This document shows positions 34,637 to 46,557 of a stretch of DNA of 64,000 nt, one piece after another (positions within the stretch are counted from its first letter, which is position 1; every line of letters begins with the position of its first letter). Source of the DNA: Alisma plantago-aquatica. Its lineage: Eukaryota; Streptophyta; Magnoliopsida; Alismatales; Alismataceae. Under the pieces are notes generated by a model. That model did not search any database, was not told where the DNA came from, and worked only from the letters and a program-made list of their open reading frames with translations. The DNA lies in NCBI GenBank assembly GCA_963693085.1, contig OY856409.1:524605303-524669302 (forward strand). Direction: 5' to 3'. A program made the translations under genes and the position numbers.

Positions 34637-35947
34637 TCAAAGAACTTTCACAAGACATATGTCTTTCTTTTTCATCTTTTTAATTCTTTTATCAAGGATC
34701 ATCACATGTCCTTCAACATATGATATATCATCATTTAGTTCTACCTCCACAGGTTGCAGAACTAACTCTATGTCAGGATGACACTTTCTCAGCATGGAGA
34801 TATGGAACATTGGATGCAACTTATGCATCTCGGGTGGCAACTCCAGCTTATAGGCTACCTTTCTAATTCTTTCAATGATTGGATAAGGCCCCATAAATCT
34901 AGGAGCTAACTTTCCCCTCTTCCCAAATCTAAGAACACCTTTCCAAGGTGAGACCTTGAGATATACTCTATCTCCAACTTGGAATTCTAAGGGTCTTCGC
35001 CGTCTGTCGGCATATGACTTCTGTCTATCCTGAGCATCCTTTAACTGTTGTTGTATTATTTTAATCTTCTCAGTTGTCTGCTGCACAAGCTCAGGACCCA
35101 AAAGTTGATATTCTCCTATTTCATACCAACATAAAGGAGATCTACAACATCTACCATATAATGCTTCATATGCTGCCATATTAATACTGTGTTGATAGCT
35201 ATTATTATAAGAAAATTCTATCAAGCTCAGGTGTAGATCCCAACTTCCTACAAATTTAAGGACACATGTCCTAAGCAAGTCCTCTAGGGTTTGTATGGTC
35301 CTCTCAGATTGTCCATTTGTCTGTGGGTGAAAGGTAGTACTAAACCTTAACTGCGTACCCAAAGCTTTATGTAGTCATTCCCAAAAATGACTCGTGAACT
35401 GGGGACCTCTATCAGCAACAATTGTAACGGGTACCCCGTGTAAACGCACTATCTCATTTGTATATATATGTGCAAGCTTCTCAATAGTATAGGTTGTTTT
35501 GACAGGAAGGAAATGTGATGTCTTAGTCAACCTATCAACTATCACACATATGGAATCATGACCTTTGGTTGTTCTAGGCAAACCAACCACAAAGTCCATG
35601 GTCACATGATCCCATTTCCATTGCGGTATAGGTAAAGGTTGCATTGTTTCTGTGGGCTTTTGATGTTTAGCTTTAACCTGCTGAATCACCAGACACCGCA
35701 TAACAAACTCATATACATCCTTCTTCAAACTAGGCCACCAATACATATCTTTCAAGTTATGATACATTTTAGTGATCCATGGATGCATTGCATACATCGA
35801 AGAATGAGCTTCCTCCAAAACTAGCTTCCTTAAGTCATTGGCATCAGGTACTACCATCCTACCATGGTAACAGACTACCTGATCCTCTGACTCATGAAAG
35901 CCATTTCGTTTCTCACTACCATACTCTGACCTGGTCTGCTGAACCAC
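34637..35947 (-). pseudogene. RLG-B integrase with degenerate zinc finger
   Basis: The integrase inserts element cDNA into the genome. Reading from 35,947 down: the His-His part of the zinc finger (EEAHSSMYAMHP) is present, but the CxxC has lost its second Cys (RCLVIQQ). The catalytic core shows the three acids (WDHVTMDFV, IVADRGPQF, NGQSERTIQ). An in-frame TGA lies near 35,372, between the second acid and the third. The C-terminal part (DRVYLKVSPWKG, GPYPIIERI, LPPEMHKLHPMFHISMLR) is that of Tekay/Del chromoviruses; a TGA at 34,637-34,639 cuts it where the chromodomain-like tail would start. The protein cannot be made whole. Confidence 0.85.
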
Positions 35948-36597
35948 GGTTCAACTTGTTGTGCTTCTTTAATCTGTTGTCTCAGAGTAGGTTTCACTTG
36001 CATCTCAGCTAACAGCCCGGCTAACAATGATACCTTAAGTTGTATATTGTTTTGCCTCAAGGAGATAGGCATATCTCTTTTAAAGCACACTAAGGAGTTT
36101 AATTGTGCTTTATCTAAGGCTGGCGATGATGATTTCCTACTTAGTGCATCAGCCACTACATTAGCCTTCCCTGGATGATAATCAATTATACAATCATAGT
36201 CCTTGATTAACTCCATCCAGTGGCGTTGTCTCATGTTCAACTCATGTTGTGAGAAGATATATTTTAGATTCTTATGATCTGTGAAAATATAAAATGTTTC
36301 TCCATAGAGATAATGTCTCCAGATTTTCAAAGCATGGACCACCACAGCTATCTCTAGATCATGTGTCGTATAATTCTCCTCGTGTTTCTTAAGCTGTCAA
36401 GAGGCAAAAGAAATCACTTGATTATCATGCATCAACACACATCCTAGTCCATTCTTAGATGCATCACAGAAAACTATGTACCCCTTCCCTTGCTCAGGTA
36501 ACAGCAGTACAGGTGCACTTGTTAACCTTTCTTTCAACAGTTGGAAAGAATGTTGACATTTGTCATTCCAGACAAAAGGAACCTCCTTCCTAGTCAA
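35948..36597 (-). pseudogene. RLG-B RNase H and reverse transcriptase connection
   Basis: RNase H removes the RNA strand during reverse transcription. Visible acids are [36 protein letters not shown] and [10 protein letters not shown], so the catalytic set is recognisable. The stretch before it ([24 protein letters not shown]) is the usual connection from the thumb. A TGA near 36,394-36,396 lies between the first two acids. The C-terminal end of the RNase H frame overlaps the start of the integrase block in another frame, showing a frameshift around 35,880-35,950. Confidence 0.8.
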
Positions 36598-37344
36598 CTT
36601 GGTTAGGGGTAAAGCTATAGAACTGAAGTTCTTAATGAACCTCCTATAATAGCCTGCCAGTCCTAGGAAACTGCGTATCTCCGTTGGTGTCTTTGGTTGT
36701 TCCCATTGTAGGACAGATTCTACCTTTTAAGGATCAACACAGATACCTGAGGCAGATATTACATGTCCTAGAAAAGAAACTTCTGGTAACCAGAACTCGC
36801 ATTTACTAAACTTAGCATACAGCTTATGTTCTCTTAGCAAAGTTAAAGCCTGACAGAGGTGTTGCTCATGTTGTTGAGCATCTCTACTGTATATCAAGAT
36901 GTTATCTATGAAGACTACTATGAACTGATCAAGAAAAGGTCAAAAGATTATATTCATGAGTTCCATGAATGCAGCTGGTGCATTAGTTAGTCCAAATGAC
37001 ATTACTATGAACTCATAGTGACCATACCTTGTCCTAAAAGCAGACTTAGATATGCCACTCTCCTTGATACGTAACTGATGGTATCCCAACCTCAGATCTA
37101 TCTTAGAAAAGATAGTTGCACCATGCAACTGATCAAACAAGTCATTGATCCTTGGAAAAGGATACTTGTTCTTTATGGTTACTTTATTCAATTGTCTGTA
37201 ATTGATGCATAACCGCATCGATCCATCCTTCTTCTTAACAAAGAGAACCGGAGCACCCCATGGTGAAATACTCGATCGGATAAAACCTTTCTCAAGCAAC
37301 TCCTGTAGTTGTTTTTTGAGCTCTGTCATCTCAGCAGGAGCCAT
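36598..37344 (-). pseudogene. RLG-B reverse transcriptase, active-site Asp lost
   Basis: This is the polymerase domain of pol. [28 protein letters not shown] and [18 protein letters not shown] are standard gypsy motifs. A TGA follows NIIF near 36,937-36,939. In the same frame beyond it the catalytic box reads [10 protein letters not shown], so the second Asp of the YxDD-type motif is Asn. A further stop lies upstream between protease and polymerase (near 37,405). The enzyme would be inactive even without the stops. Confidence 0.85.
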
Positions 37345-37407
37345 TCTATACAGTGTTTGTCCTATTGGTTGCGTGTCCGGGATTAGATTAATCTCAAAAT
37401 CGATCTC

Positions 37408-38031
37408 TCATGGCAGAAGAACACCTGGAAGTTCCTCAGGAAACACATCTTCAAACTCCCTAACTATCGGAACTTCAGAAAGATTAGAGCTATCCACTAT
37501 GGTGTCTACCACATGTGCCAAGAATGCAAAGCATCCTTGTCTCATCATCTTCTCAGCTACCATAGCTAACACTAGACAGGTTGGAAGAATCTTTCTGTCT
37601 CCCTGAAAGATACATGTGTCACCATCATCAGTGAACACAGCTTGCTTGGACTCACAATCCAAGACAACCTTATACTTTTCTAGGGTGTCCATCCCAAGAA
37701 TTATATCAAACCCATGCATTTCAAGTGGTATAAGATCCACCTGAATGCGATGTTTAGAAAAGGAAAGAGTGCAGGGAGAACATACCTCCCGCCACACTAC
37801 AGATCCAAGCAAAGGTGTTTCTAACATCAGACTGTATGCTCTATGATTAACAATCATATTGTAGTTAAGAATCACTCTTTTAGTGATAAAGGAATGTGTA
37901 GCACCCGGATAAATTAAAATAGATACGAAGCAGGATGAAGACATATCAGAATGAAACAGTTCCATCTGACCTGTCACAACCCATGGGTTAACTACTGCTT
38001 CAGGTTGATTCATCGCATAGAATCTAGCCAT
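37408..38031 (-). pseudogene. RLG-B aspartic protease, catalytic Asp replaced
   Basis: A retroviral-type aspartic protease normally frees the gag and pol proteins. The frame starts ARFYAMNQPEAVV and ends at the linker EFEDVFPEELPG that precedes reverse transcriptase in plant gypsy elements. The active site reads LIYPGATHSFI, with Tyr where the family has the catalytic Asp. The flap and later parts (GFDIILGMDTLEKY) are intact. With this change the protease is expected to be dead. Confidence 0.85.
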
Positions 38032-38149
38032 TGCTTGTTGTTGACCCGGTGCTCGGTTGTTGGGTGTTGATGAACCAGCTTGGGATGCTTGTCCACGTCC
38101 TCAAAAAAAAAACTGTCTCCTCTGAGAGCCTTGCTGACTCTGCCTCTGG

Positions 38150-39215
38150 GGTTGAGTCACCATTGTGTTCCCAACTAGACAATCCCTTGCCAGACGTCCC
38201 ACTTGTCTATACTGATGACAGATCTTGGTCTCAGGATAGGGTCTATGAGGTCCAGTTACCAATGTTGATGTGTGTTGGGGGCTCTATTTGGAACAAAACT
38301 ACGGCCCCTACCCCTACTCGACGTCCATTGCATCTGGGTATTGAATATTGATGGTGTTGTCGGTGTAGAAAACCTTGGCTTCTTAAAGCTCAAAGACCTT
38401 TGTCCTTGAAACTGAGTGTACACCTTCTTACCACTGGTCTATCGCTTCTCCATCACAAACCTATCTATTCGTCTGACGGACTCCACAAACATGGAAAACC
38501 TCTCCCCGATCTCTAAAGCAGACACCGGAGTGGTCAATTCAGCATTCAACCCCTTCTCGAAATGTTGAATTCTCTCTTCATCAGTAGCTTCCATATGCGG
38601 ACAGAACCGTAAAAGCTCCATGAACTTAGCCTCATACTTGCTAATGTTCATCTTTCCTTGTCTTATTCTCTCAAACTGAGATATCTTTTCATCTAGGTAA
38701 GTCTTAGGGAAGTATCTACTGACGAATTCTCGTCAGAATTTCTCCCATCTGATTTCAACACCTGGCCTCTTACCCTCTTCTATTGTCCACCAGTGGCCAG
38801 CACTCCCTTTTAAAAGATACACTGCATGTCTGACCTTCTCAACTTCAGGGATATTGAGGATTCTGAAAGCCTTCTCAAGCTCAGTCAACCATAAATCAGC
38901 ATCTATTGGGTCAGCTGTACCAGCATACTCTGTGGCTCCTACCCGGTGAAGCCTCTCAAAAGTCTTGCCAGCTCCCTATCCCTCATTGTGGGCTGGTGTC
39001 CTAGGTGTAGGTGGTGGCATCCTATCTGCCATATGTGTCGTAGTTGCCATAAACTGCCCAAATAGAGCATGGAAAGTTGGGTTCTCTATCATGGCTGGGT
39101 CAAACTGAGGATATTCAGGGACTGGTTCATCCCTAGCCTGGTCCTTTACACCTCTTCTTGGTGCAGCAATGTTTCTCTCAGCAGCATGTTCTTCGTGTGA
39201 TCCAGACATCTTCAA
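38150..39215 (-). pseudogene. RLG-B gag with stops and damaged zinc knuckle
   Basis: It begins near ATG 39,215 (MKMSGSHEEHAAERN). The structural gag core runs through LTELEKAFRI, HAVYLLKGSAGHWW and SKYEAKFMELLRFCPHM. It is interrupted by TAG near 38,972 and TGA near 38,736, with frame changes after 38,439. The CCHC knuckle near 38,170-38,215 reads ICHQYRQVGRLARDC, having lost the second Cys and the His. No intact product is possible. Confidence 0.8.
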
Positions 39216-39322
39216 GTTCTTCTTCTCCTATATGAGCAGAAGTCACTATCAGATAAACTGGAAGATACTAGAACACACTCAACAACCTTAATCCTATGTC
39301 TCGGTAGACTCAGCAAACCTAG

Positions 39323-39334
39323 AGCTCTGATACC
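39323..39334 (-). other. RLG-B primer binding site (initiator Met-tRNA)
   Basis: The minus strand reads TGGTATCAGAGC, seven bases inside the right LTR. It fixes the element's orientation as minus. Confidence 0.9.
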
Positions 39335-41212
39335 ACTAATCTGTGGTGAAGCATTCGAACAAAGCATCATTCACTAGGCGAAAGCGATCATTAGCAGCGG
39401 ATTACTGAAAATCACTAAAAATTAAAACAATTTACAAAGAGATCCATACACTGGAAAACTCTTTCAAAAAGAACCAAAGTAATTTAATTACATTCTGGTT
39501 CACAAGTACATGTTCAGTACCATCTCTTCTCGAGGATTACAAGCATCAATTGTCCTATTAAAACTGCACATAGGCAGCATAAGAACCTCGAGGCATCAAG
39601 CCAAAATCTCAGATCGGTTTATTAAACTAACTACTGACTCTGAGGACCTGAGAGTACAAAGATGACACAAAGGACTCTATATACAAGATATGACAGTCAG
39701 TTCCTCCACCTGAGTGTCATTGTTGTCCCTGTTGTTGCTGTTGTTGCTCTTCCCCTGCTATAGGGTTTCTGCCTCTTCTTCCGCGTCCACCTAAAAAAAA
39801 TATTGGTGACCAACGGAGTGAGACCCAGTCCCAGCGAGAGATATAACTCTCCACCAAAAACATTATTATTGCAATTTATTAGAATAAAACTGAGTAGAGG
39901 AATCATATATATTCAACAGCAGTTAAATCAATGTCTAAACAGGTTAGAGCAATATTCTTATTCAAAGCATTTCAGCTATAACTTGATAAAGCAGCATGTC
40001 ACTTATCCAATAAGGAATATGAAGAACATGTATAACGTTTATCTGATATACTAAGCAAGATAACATCAAGCAGTGATTCTCGTATTTCAACCTTAAGCAA
40101 ATACGCTACATGGCTGATTATATTTTACAATCATACTTAATGCCCTGAAGAGATGAAGTATATCGTTCATGCTCCAACCGACCACGATTACATAAAGCAT
40201 CGGTACCACACAATGTCAATGAAAGAGCCGGACTCCAAGACCTCAACCTTTCTCGGTCAGTACGATATTATATGGTAGAGACATCACGTGTCAAACTGCA
40301 AATTAGCTTGCCAGGGTATATTGGCATCTTCACTATAGAGTTATAGCATGCAGTATATACTCTCTTCAGGGTTATGGCCCGTAGCCAATGTCTGGTATCA
40401 TATCATGGAGTCATGGCCCGTAGCCATACTCATACTGGGGTATGGTCTGTAACCAATCACGTACATAGGATATAGCCCGTAGCCATTCCTATGGGGCATG
40501 AGGATATAATTGCCCAATTACCCCCACATATTCAAAAATATGCGCTCCGAGTTTAACTCGTTTCACCATTCAGCAAATTCTGACGCTGATGGATCTGTGG
40601 TCAGGGCAACTAAATTATATGATACCACTTGATTAATTAAGTGTATTACCATATTCTTTTAGCATCAACAAGTTTCCAAACATCAGTTATTATATTAGTT
40701 GCTAGAAAGAATGTGTAATACTTCCATCAAGGACTGTTCAAACCTTTAATAAATCATTGGGATCTCAATCCCTCATCTCATTAGGGGTATTCTCATCCCT
40801 TAATAAACTCATCATTATGATTATAGAAAATGGGTATTCAAACCCTCAGTTCATCATAGAACATTTGTTGCCATTTACCAGGTAACTAATACCTTCAAGT
40901 CGTCTGACCAAGGTAAACATGATACTTGTTGCTTCTCATATGGCTCACAAAGCCCATTTCATCTCTTGTTACCTCTCACTAGGCAACAAAGCATGTTATG
41001 GCTCACAAGGCCGATTAACAATAATAAATGAAACATCATAGCTCGTACCTGGATATGCTCATCATCTCATGGTACTTGCACGGTTAGTACACTTGATAAT
41101 AGTTATTTCAATTTCATATCAGCATCATGATATACAAGGGTAACACCACTAATCCTTTATTATGGTAGGGTTTACCATTTCATGTCAATCAGAGTTAATC
41201 ATCCCTTTACAC

Positions 41213-43959
41213 CTCCAATGTTAAAGAAGCAGAAGTTAGGTTGGCTGAGCTGCTTATTCAGTTGGGGATGTGTCCTGACGATGTTGGTGTGCATAAAGCT
41301 GTTACTCAGGCTAGAGAGGATGTTAATAAAGCTATTTTCGAGGAAGGGTCGTTTCTTAGACAGAAATCAAGGGTGCTTTGGCTTAAGGAAGGTGATAGAA
41401 ACTCCTCCTTCTTTTATGCCTCACTTAAAACCAGGCGTACCTATAACAGTATGTATATCCTTTATGATGATGACGACAAGGCGATTGCTGAACCTGCTGC
41501 TATCTCTGATCATGTAGTTGGCTATTACAACTCTCTCTATAATTCAACCAGCACTGATTATGTGTCTTGGAAGGAGGATTGGATTCTTCCTTGTCTTACT
41601 GACACCCAGTTTGAGTTACTCAGAAGCAAAGTTACAAGGAAAGATATTGATACTGTTATTAGTAGCTTGGATGTGGACAAAGCGCCAGGTCCTGACGGTT
41701 TTAATGGCATGTTCTTTAAGTCTTGTTGTTCGTTGATTGGTGATGAAGTGTCTAAGGCTATTCTCTGTTTCTTTGAGTCTGGTAAACTGTTGAAGGAATG
41801 CAACAAGTCTTTCATCACCCTCATCCCCAAGGTGCCTGGTGCTACTAAGTTGAAAGATTTTCGTCCCATTTCTCTTTGCAATGTGATCTTCAAGATTATA
41901 ACAAAGATTTTAGCTAATCGTTTAAGTGAGGTCTGCCCCTCTTTGATTGACAAAAATCAGGTGGCCTTCATTAAAGGTAGGAACATTGGTGATGCAGTAC
42001 TTCTTGCAAATGAATTGCTTAGTAATTTTACTAGCTCGAGCCAATCTCTCTTGTGTGTTAAAGCTGATCTTTCAAAGGCTTACGATACTGTAAGGAGAGA
42101 TTACATTCTTTTTCTCATGCAAAGGATGGGTTTCCCTTTGTGTTGGTTGAGATGGATTCAAGTTTTTTTCGATTCTGCCTCATTTCAAGTTCTTACTAAT
42201 GGCTCCCCATCAGTTAGTTTCAATGTGTCGAATGGAGTGAGGCAGGGGGATCCCTTAGCCCCTTACTTATTTGTGATAGCTATGCAAGGGTTTTCATCTA
42301 TCGTTAATGCCTATGTCAAGAATGGGATTATTAATTCAGTGATGGCTTCCAGCAGATTTGGTATCTCTCACGTCATTTTTGCCGATGATCTTCTTATGTT
42401 CTCTAAAGTGGATGCTTCTAATGCTAATGCGTGGAGCAGTATTTTCAAGACTTTTGGTGTGGTTTCTGGGCTTCATCTTAATAATCTCAAAAGTCATGTT
42501 TTTCTCCGTAAGAATGTTGTTGTCCTAGCTGATGACATTTCTAATATCTTGAACATTGATGTTGCTTCCTTGCCCGTGAGATATCTGGGGCTTCCTCTCT
42601 TTACTGGTAGACTTACCAAGGCCATGTGCGCCTCCATTCTGGATAAAATTAAGAAGAAGTTGGACGCTTGGAAAGGGAATCTCTTGTCCACTGCTGGGAG
42701 AGTGGAGTTAGTTATCTCAACTCTGTCAGCTTATCATATGTTCTGGTCCTCTGCGTTTCCTTTGCCTAAGGCTGTTATCCTGGATATTGAAAGAGTTATG
42801 AGGGACTTCATTTGGAGGGATACGGAGAGCCAAAAGCATATGCACACAGTGCCTTGGGATACGATCTGCAGAACCAAAAGTGAAGGAGGTCTTGGTATTA
42901 GGAAGGTGGAAGATTGGTCGAAGGCTGGACTTCTCAAAAATCTGTGGGATATTGCAAATAAGAAGGAATCTTTGTGGGTCAAGTGGTTGCATGAAAAGTA
43001 CATAAGAGAGGACTCGTTGTGGTCTGTCACTCCTAAAGCTAATGCTTCATGGATGTGGCGTAGACTTTTGGGTATAAGAGGGAGGCTGAAAGCTAATATC
43101 AGTTTTTGTGTTGGTAATGGAGACGGGTTCCTTCTTTGGAAGGATCCCTGGTTACGTTGTAAAAAATCTCTTCTTGAGGTGTGTGATAGTCAGCTTGTTC
43201 TACATATGGGCAAAGGCTTGAACTGTAAGTTGAGCGTGTGTGCTAAGGATGGTGCTTGGAATTGTCCGGACATCAGGGGTGGGCATTTAGTTCAGCTGCA
43301 GCTGGATAATATCGGGAAACCCAGTAGCTGTGATGACCATATAGAACACAAGGATAGAATTTCCTTCAGTTTAAGAGATGGTTGGAATGTTGTTAGAGCC
43401 AAGCATCCTAATGTGGACTGGGCGAGCTGGGTCTGGAAGGGGAAATAGCCGAGAAAGATGGTTGTTCTTCTCTGGAAATTTTTCTTGAATAAAGTGGCCA
43501 TCCTCGATTATCTGAAAAGAGTCAGTTTCTCTCTTGCCTCTAGATGTGTGTTATGCAAGGAACAAGAGGAAACTGCTGAGCACCTATTTTTTAGCTGTCG
43601 GTATAGCTGTCTTGTTTGGGAGAAGTTTGCTGGTCAGTTGGGCTATAAGCCTAGGTGTTTTCGTGATCTTCTGAGCCTCAAAGGAGAAAGGAAGATTACA
43701 GCTATCTTTGTGATTTATAATATCTGGATTCACAGGAACTTTTTTCACTTTGGTGGTCCGATGAAGGCAGCTGAAGACATTTGGAAGAAAGCTTGGACTG
43801 AAGCGAGGTTCTGTAGCTAATAGATAGCTTAGTAGTTTACTGTATAGTTTTGGTTTTATTTCTTTTTTTTTGTTGGTCCTCCTTGGTACCTTCCTTTTGA
43901 CATGTAAATATCCTTTTTGCAATATAATAGAGCAACACGCTGGGTTCAACAACAAAAAA
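41213..43959 (+). mobile_element. 5'-truncated LINE inserted in RLG-B LTR
   Basis: It is flanked by a perfect 15-bp duplication ATCATCCCTTTACAC (41,198-41,212 and 43,960-43,974). The left end starts abruptly inside ORF2, and the right end has a T-rich 3' region and a short A tail (AACAACAAAAAAA). These are the marks of target-primed reverse transcription with 5' truncation. The sister LTR lacks it. Confidence 0.93.
41215..43820 (+). pseudogene. LINE ORF2 (reverse transcriptase and zf-RVT), truncated
   Basis: The endonuclease domain is lost with the 5' end; reading starts inside the linker, and RVLWLKEGDRNSSFF is the usual entry to the polymerase. Reverse transcriptase motifs are well kept: DKAPGPDGFNGMFFK, FRPISLCNVIFKIITK, KADLSKAYDTVRRDYI, NGVRQGDPLAPYLF and the catalytic FADDLLMFSK. 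A TAG at 43,446-43,448 interrupts the frame, after which the zinc-binding zf-RVT domain continues in the same frame (CVLCKEQEETAEHLFFSC) to TAG at 43,818. There is no RNase H domain. The 735 sense codons from 41,241 are open, so decay is light. Confidence 0.9.
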
Positions 43960-44636
43960 ATCATCCCTTTACACAAATTAGGGCTAGGTTTTCAAATTAG
44001 GGTTTCATAATACATAGCATCGCCGTGGATTAGGGTTTCACATCACATTACCCTGTATTAGAGTTTCTCATCACATCATTTCCTTTTTCTTATAACATTT
44101 CCCCAAAATTAGGAATTCATGTAACTTTACCCGAAATTAGGGTTTTCATGAAGCATCCTCTTAAATGAGGGTTTTTCATTAAATTACCCTGAATTAGGGT
44201 TTAGGGTTCATCAACATTCTCGATTAGGGTTTCATGATCTCATCATCATGGATCAAACCCTAATTCATACCCTACACCTATTAAAGGTGTCAATGTTGCA
44301 CATTGCATATTGATTATCCAAGTATGAGTTTCCCTCTCTCTCTCATCCTCTCTAGGATGTCGATTAATCCATACTTCTTTTAGTTGGCCCAACCTTTCAC
44401 TAAGTTACCTACACCTATGATTATTATGGTGTATTAAATTCATCATATTCATAGGCATCAAACGACAATCACTCCAAGTGTACTCATTCACCTAAGTGCT
44501 TTAGAGGTACTTCCATTATAATCAATCTTTAGTTACTTTAATAGTACTCATTTAGTTCTGAGATCAATTGAACCTAATAAACCTTCAAATGGTTTGGATC
44601 CACACCTCCAAACGGTTTGAGAACGTTTGGACCTTC

Positions 44637-45160
44637 AAACGGTCTGAGACCGTTTAGACCTCCAAACGGTCTTGATCAACCTTTCAAACGGTCTTGACCA
44701 ATTGTAAATCAAATCAACCCATTCGGTTTTGAAACCGAATTATCATCAATTGATTATGAAACCGAATCAACCCATTCGGTCTTGAAACAGAATCAATCTA
44801 TTCGATCTTGAAACCGAATCTACCCATTCGGTATTGAAACCGAATCCATCCATTCGGTCTTGAAACTGAATCATCAACCATTGATTTGAAACCGAATCAA
44901 TCTATTGGGTCTAGAGTTTGCAATCAATGGATCTTCTAACATTGAACCTAATGGAATTAGATCAAATTGAGACCATTGGATCATCAATTGATTATGAAAC
45001 CGAATCAACCCATTAGTCTTGAAATTGAATCAACCCATTCAGTCTTGAAACTGAATCAACCCATTCGGTTTTGAAACTGAATCAATCTATTTGATCTTGA
45101 AATTGAATCAATCCATTCGGTCTTAAAACCGAATCAACTCAATGGGTTTTGAAAACTATT
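44637..45160. repeat. Hairpin minisatellite in RLG-B right LTR
   Basis: This is the counterpart of the array in the left LTR: an AAACGGTCT palindrome at 44,637-44,655 followed by ATTCGGT/ACCGAAT units. It has fewer complete units and different point changes, so the arrays have diverged since insertion. Confidence 0.85.
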
Positions 45161-46557
45161 TGCCCATTCCTTTGTTGAGGTGTGTGCTTAAGATGATGTC
45201 ATCATCATCATGCTTCGATCCTTCAAAATCTACTACCATTATTATGGTAATTATATCAATTTGATCAAAGGAATTTCAAGAAGAACAAAATGATCAACAA
45301 GTTATGAAGAATTGAATGTAATAATAACATTTAAGGGTTCAAGTTATATAACCCACCTTTAAAATTGAATCCAAGCTTCAAGCTCCACGTCTTCAATGGT
45401 GAATGAAGCTCTCTCAACTTTCTAAGTTCCGTTCTCAAGTCTTTGAGTGAAATGAATGTCTAAGGTTGAAGATTGAATGAAGAAAAGGAGAAATTAAGCA
45501 TTGAATTTCGATTTCCACCATAAATCAAGGTTGAAGATTATTATGGAGCTTACCTACATGTTGGGGTACATCCTCCTATTTCTCCTAAGCTCCTTTGTGC
45601 ATGTTCAAAGCAAGGAAAGAAAGAAGGGTCGAAAAGGCCTTTCATTTGAGTTGGAAATGAGATGTTTATAAGGGAATTTCAATGAGAGAGAAAGTGATAT
45701 AATAATCTTTTAATTCCCTAAATTGGTGCCATTTATACCCCTCACTTCCTTGCATGTGAATCCATCATCTCCCCCCTTTGAATTCCTCTTCTTTATCCAT
45801 GAATTAAAAGAAAGCAAATTAAGCACCTTAACCATTATAATAATATCCAAAATTAGTGGATATTATTTTTTCTTTTACTAATGTGAGTGGACTCTCCACT
45901 CACTTTAGATATTTTGTGGTCGTTGAAAGTCACAAGGACGTCCACACTTATACAAATTCAACTCCCATTTTTGGTTGAAGGGCACTTCAATTAATATATA
46001 TATTTTTGCATTAAATTGAATTAGGGTTTCAATTATGCTTAAATCTTGATTATTTTAATATCAAGATTCTCTCTCCTCCAAAGAGATTCAAATGAGACGC
46101 ACCTATGATTTTATTATCTCTAATTAATACTAATAAACATTAGGGACTCTCTAGAAGTGGTATTTTGCATATTGAGCCCTAGGTTTTGGGTAATTTGCAC
46201 ATTACACCAAAACTAGGTTTTAATGCACAAACATTGCTTAACAAACTCTTTCTTGGTGCTCAGGTTGCCACAAGACATACCTCTGCATCATTTTCATTAT
46301 TATGATGCTTCAACACTTGAGGAACATTTATCATGTAACATTTGCAAGTTAACCCCTCAACTTGGGTAATTTGCACTTTAGTCCAAAAATAGGCAAGACA
46401 TTGTTTTCAACATTATTCAAAAAGGACTAAAATTGAAACATAGGCTCCTCTTGAGCCTTAATTACTTTTAAATAAATAAGAGAAAGCATATAATTAACTT
46501 TATTAAGCAAAACATCTAGGGTTAAAGCATAACCCAGGTCAGGGATGTTAAAATAGT

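Larger units (their letters stand above)
11696..46552 (-). mobile_element. RLG-B: gypsy-type LTR retrotransposon with nested insertions
   Basis: Both ends are resolved. The 5-bp target duplication ATAGT is at 11691-11695 and 46553-46557. The plus-strand ends read TGTGG... and ...GATGTTA(C/A)A, so on the element's own minus strand it begins TGTAACATCC. The tRNA primer site and polypurine tract lie at the inner LTR edges in the right places for a minus-strand element. Gene order is gag, protease, reverse transcriptase, RNase H, integrase (Ty3/gypsy). The integrase C-terminus resembles Tekay/Del chromoviruses. Removing the nested RLG-A, CACTA and LINE leaves about 13.8 kb. All coding parts carry stops, so the copy is dead. 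Confidence 0.92.
39342..46552 (-). repeat. RLG-B right LTR (5' LTR), split by a LINE
   Basis: The LTR consists of 39,342-41,212 plus 43,975-46,552, about 4.45 kb without the LINE and one target duplication. It parallels the left LTR throughout. The sequence around 44,330 shows the RLG-A insertion site unoccupied. Confidence 0.9.
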
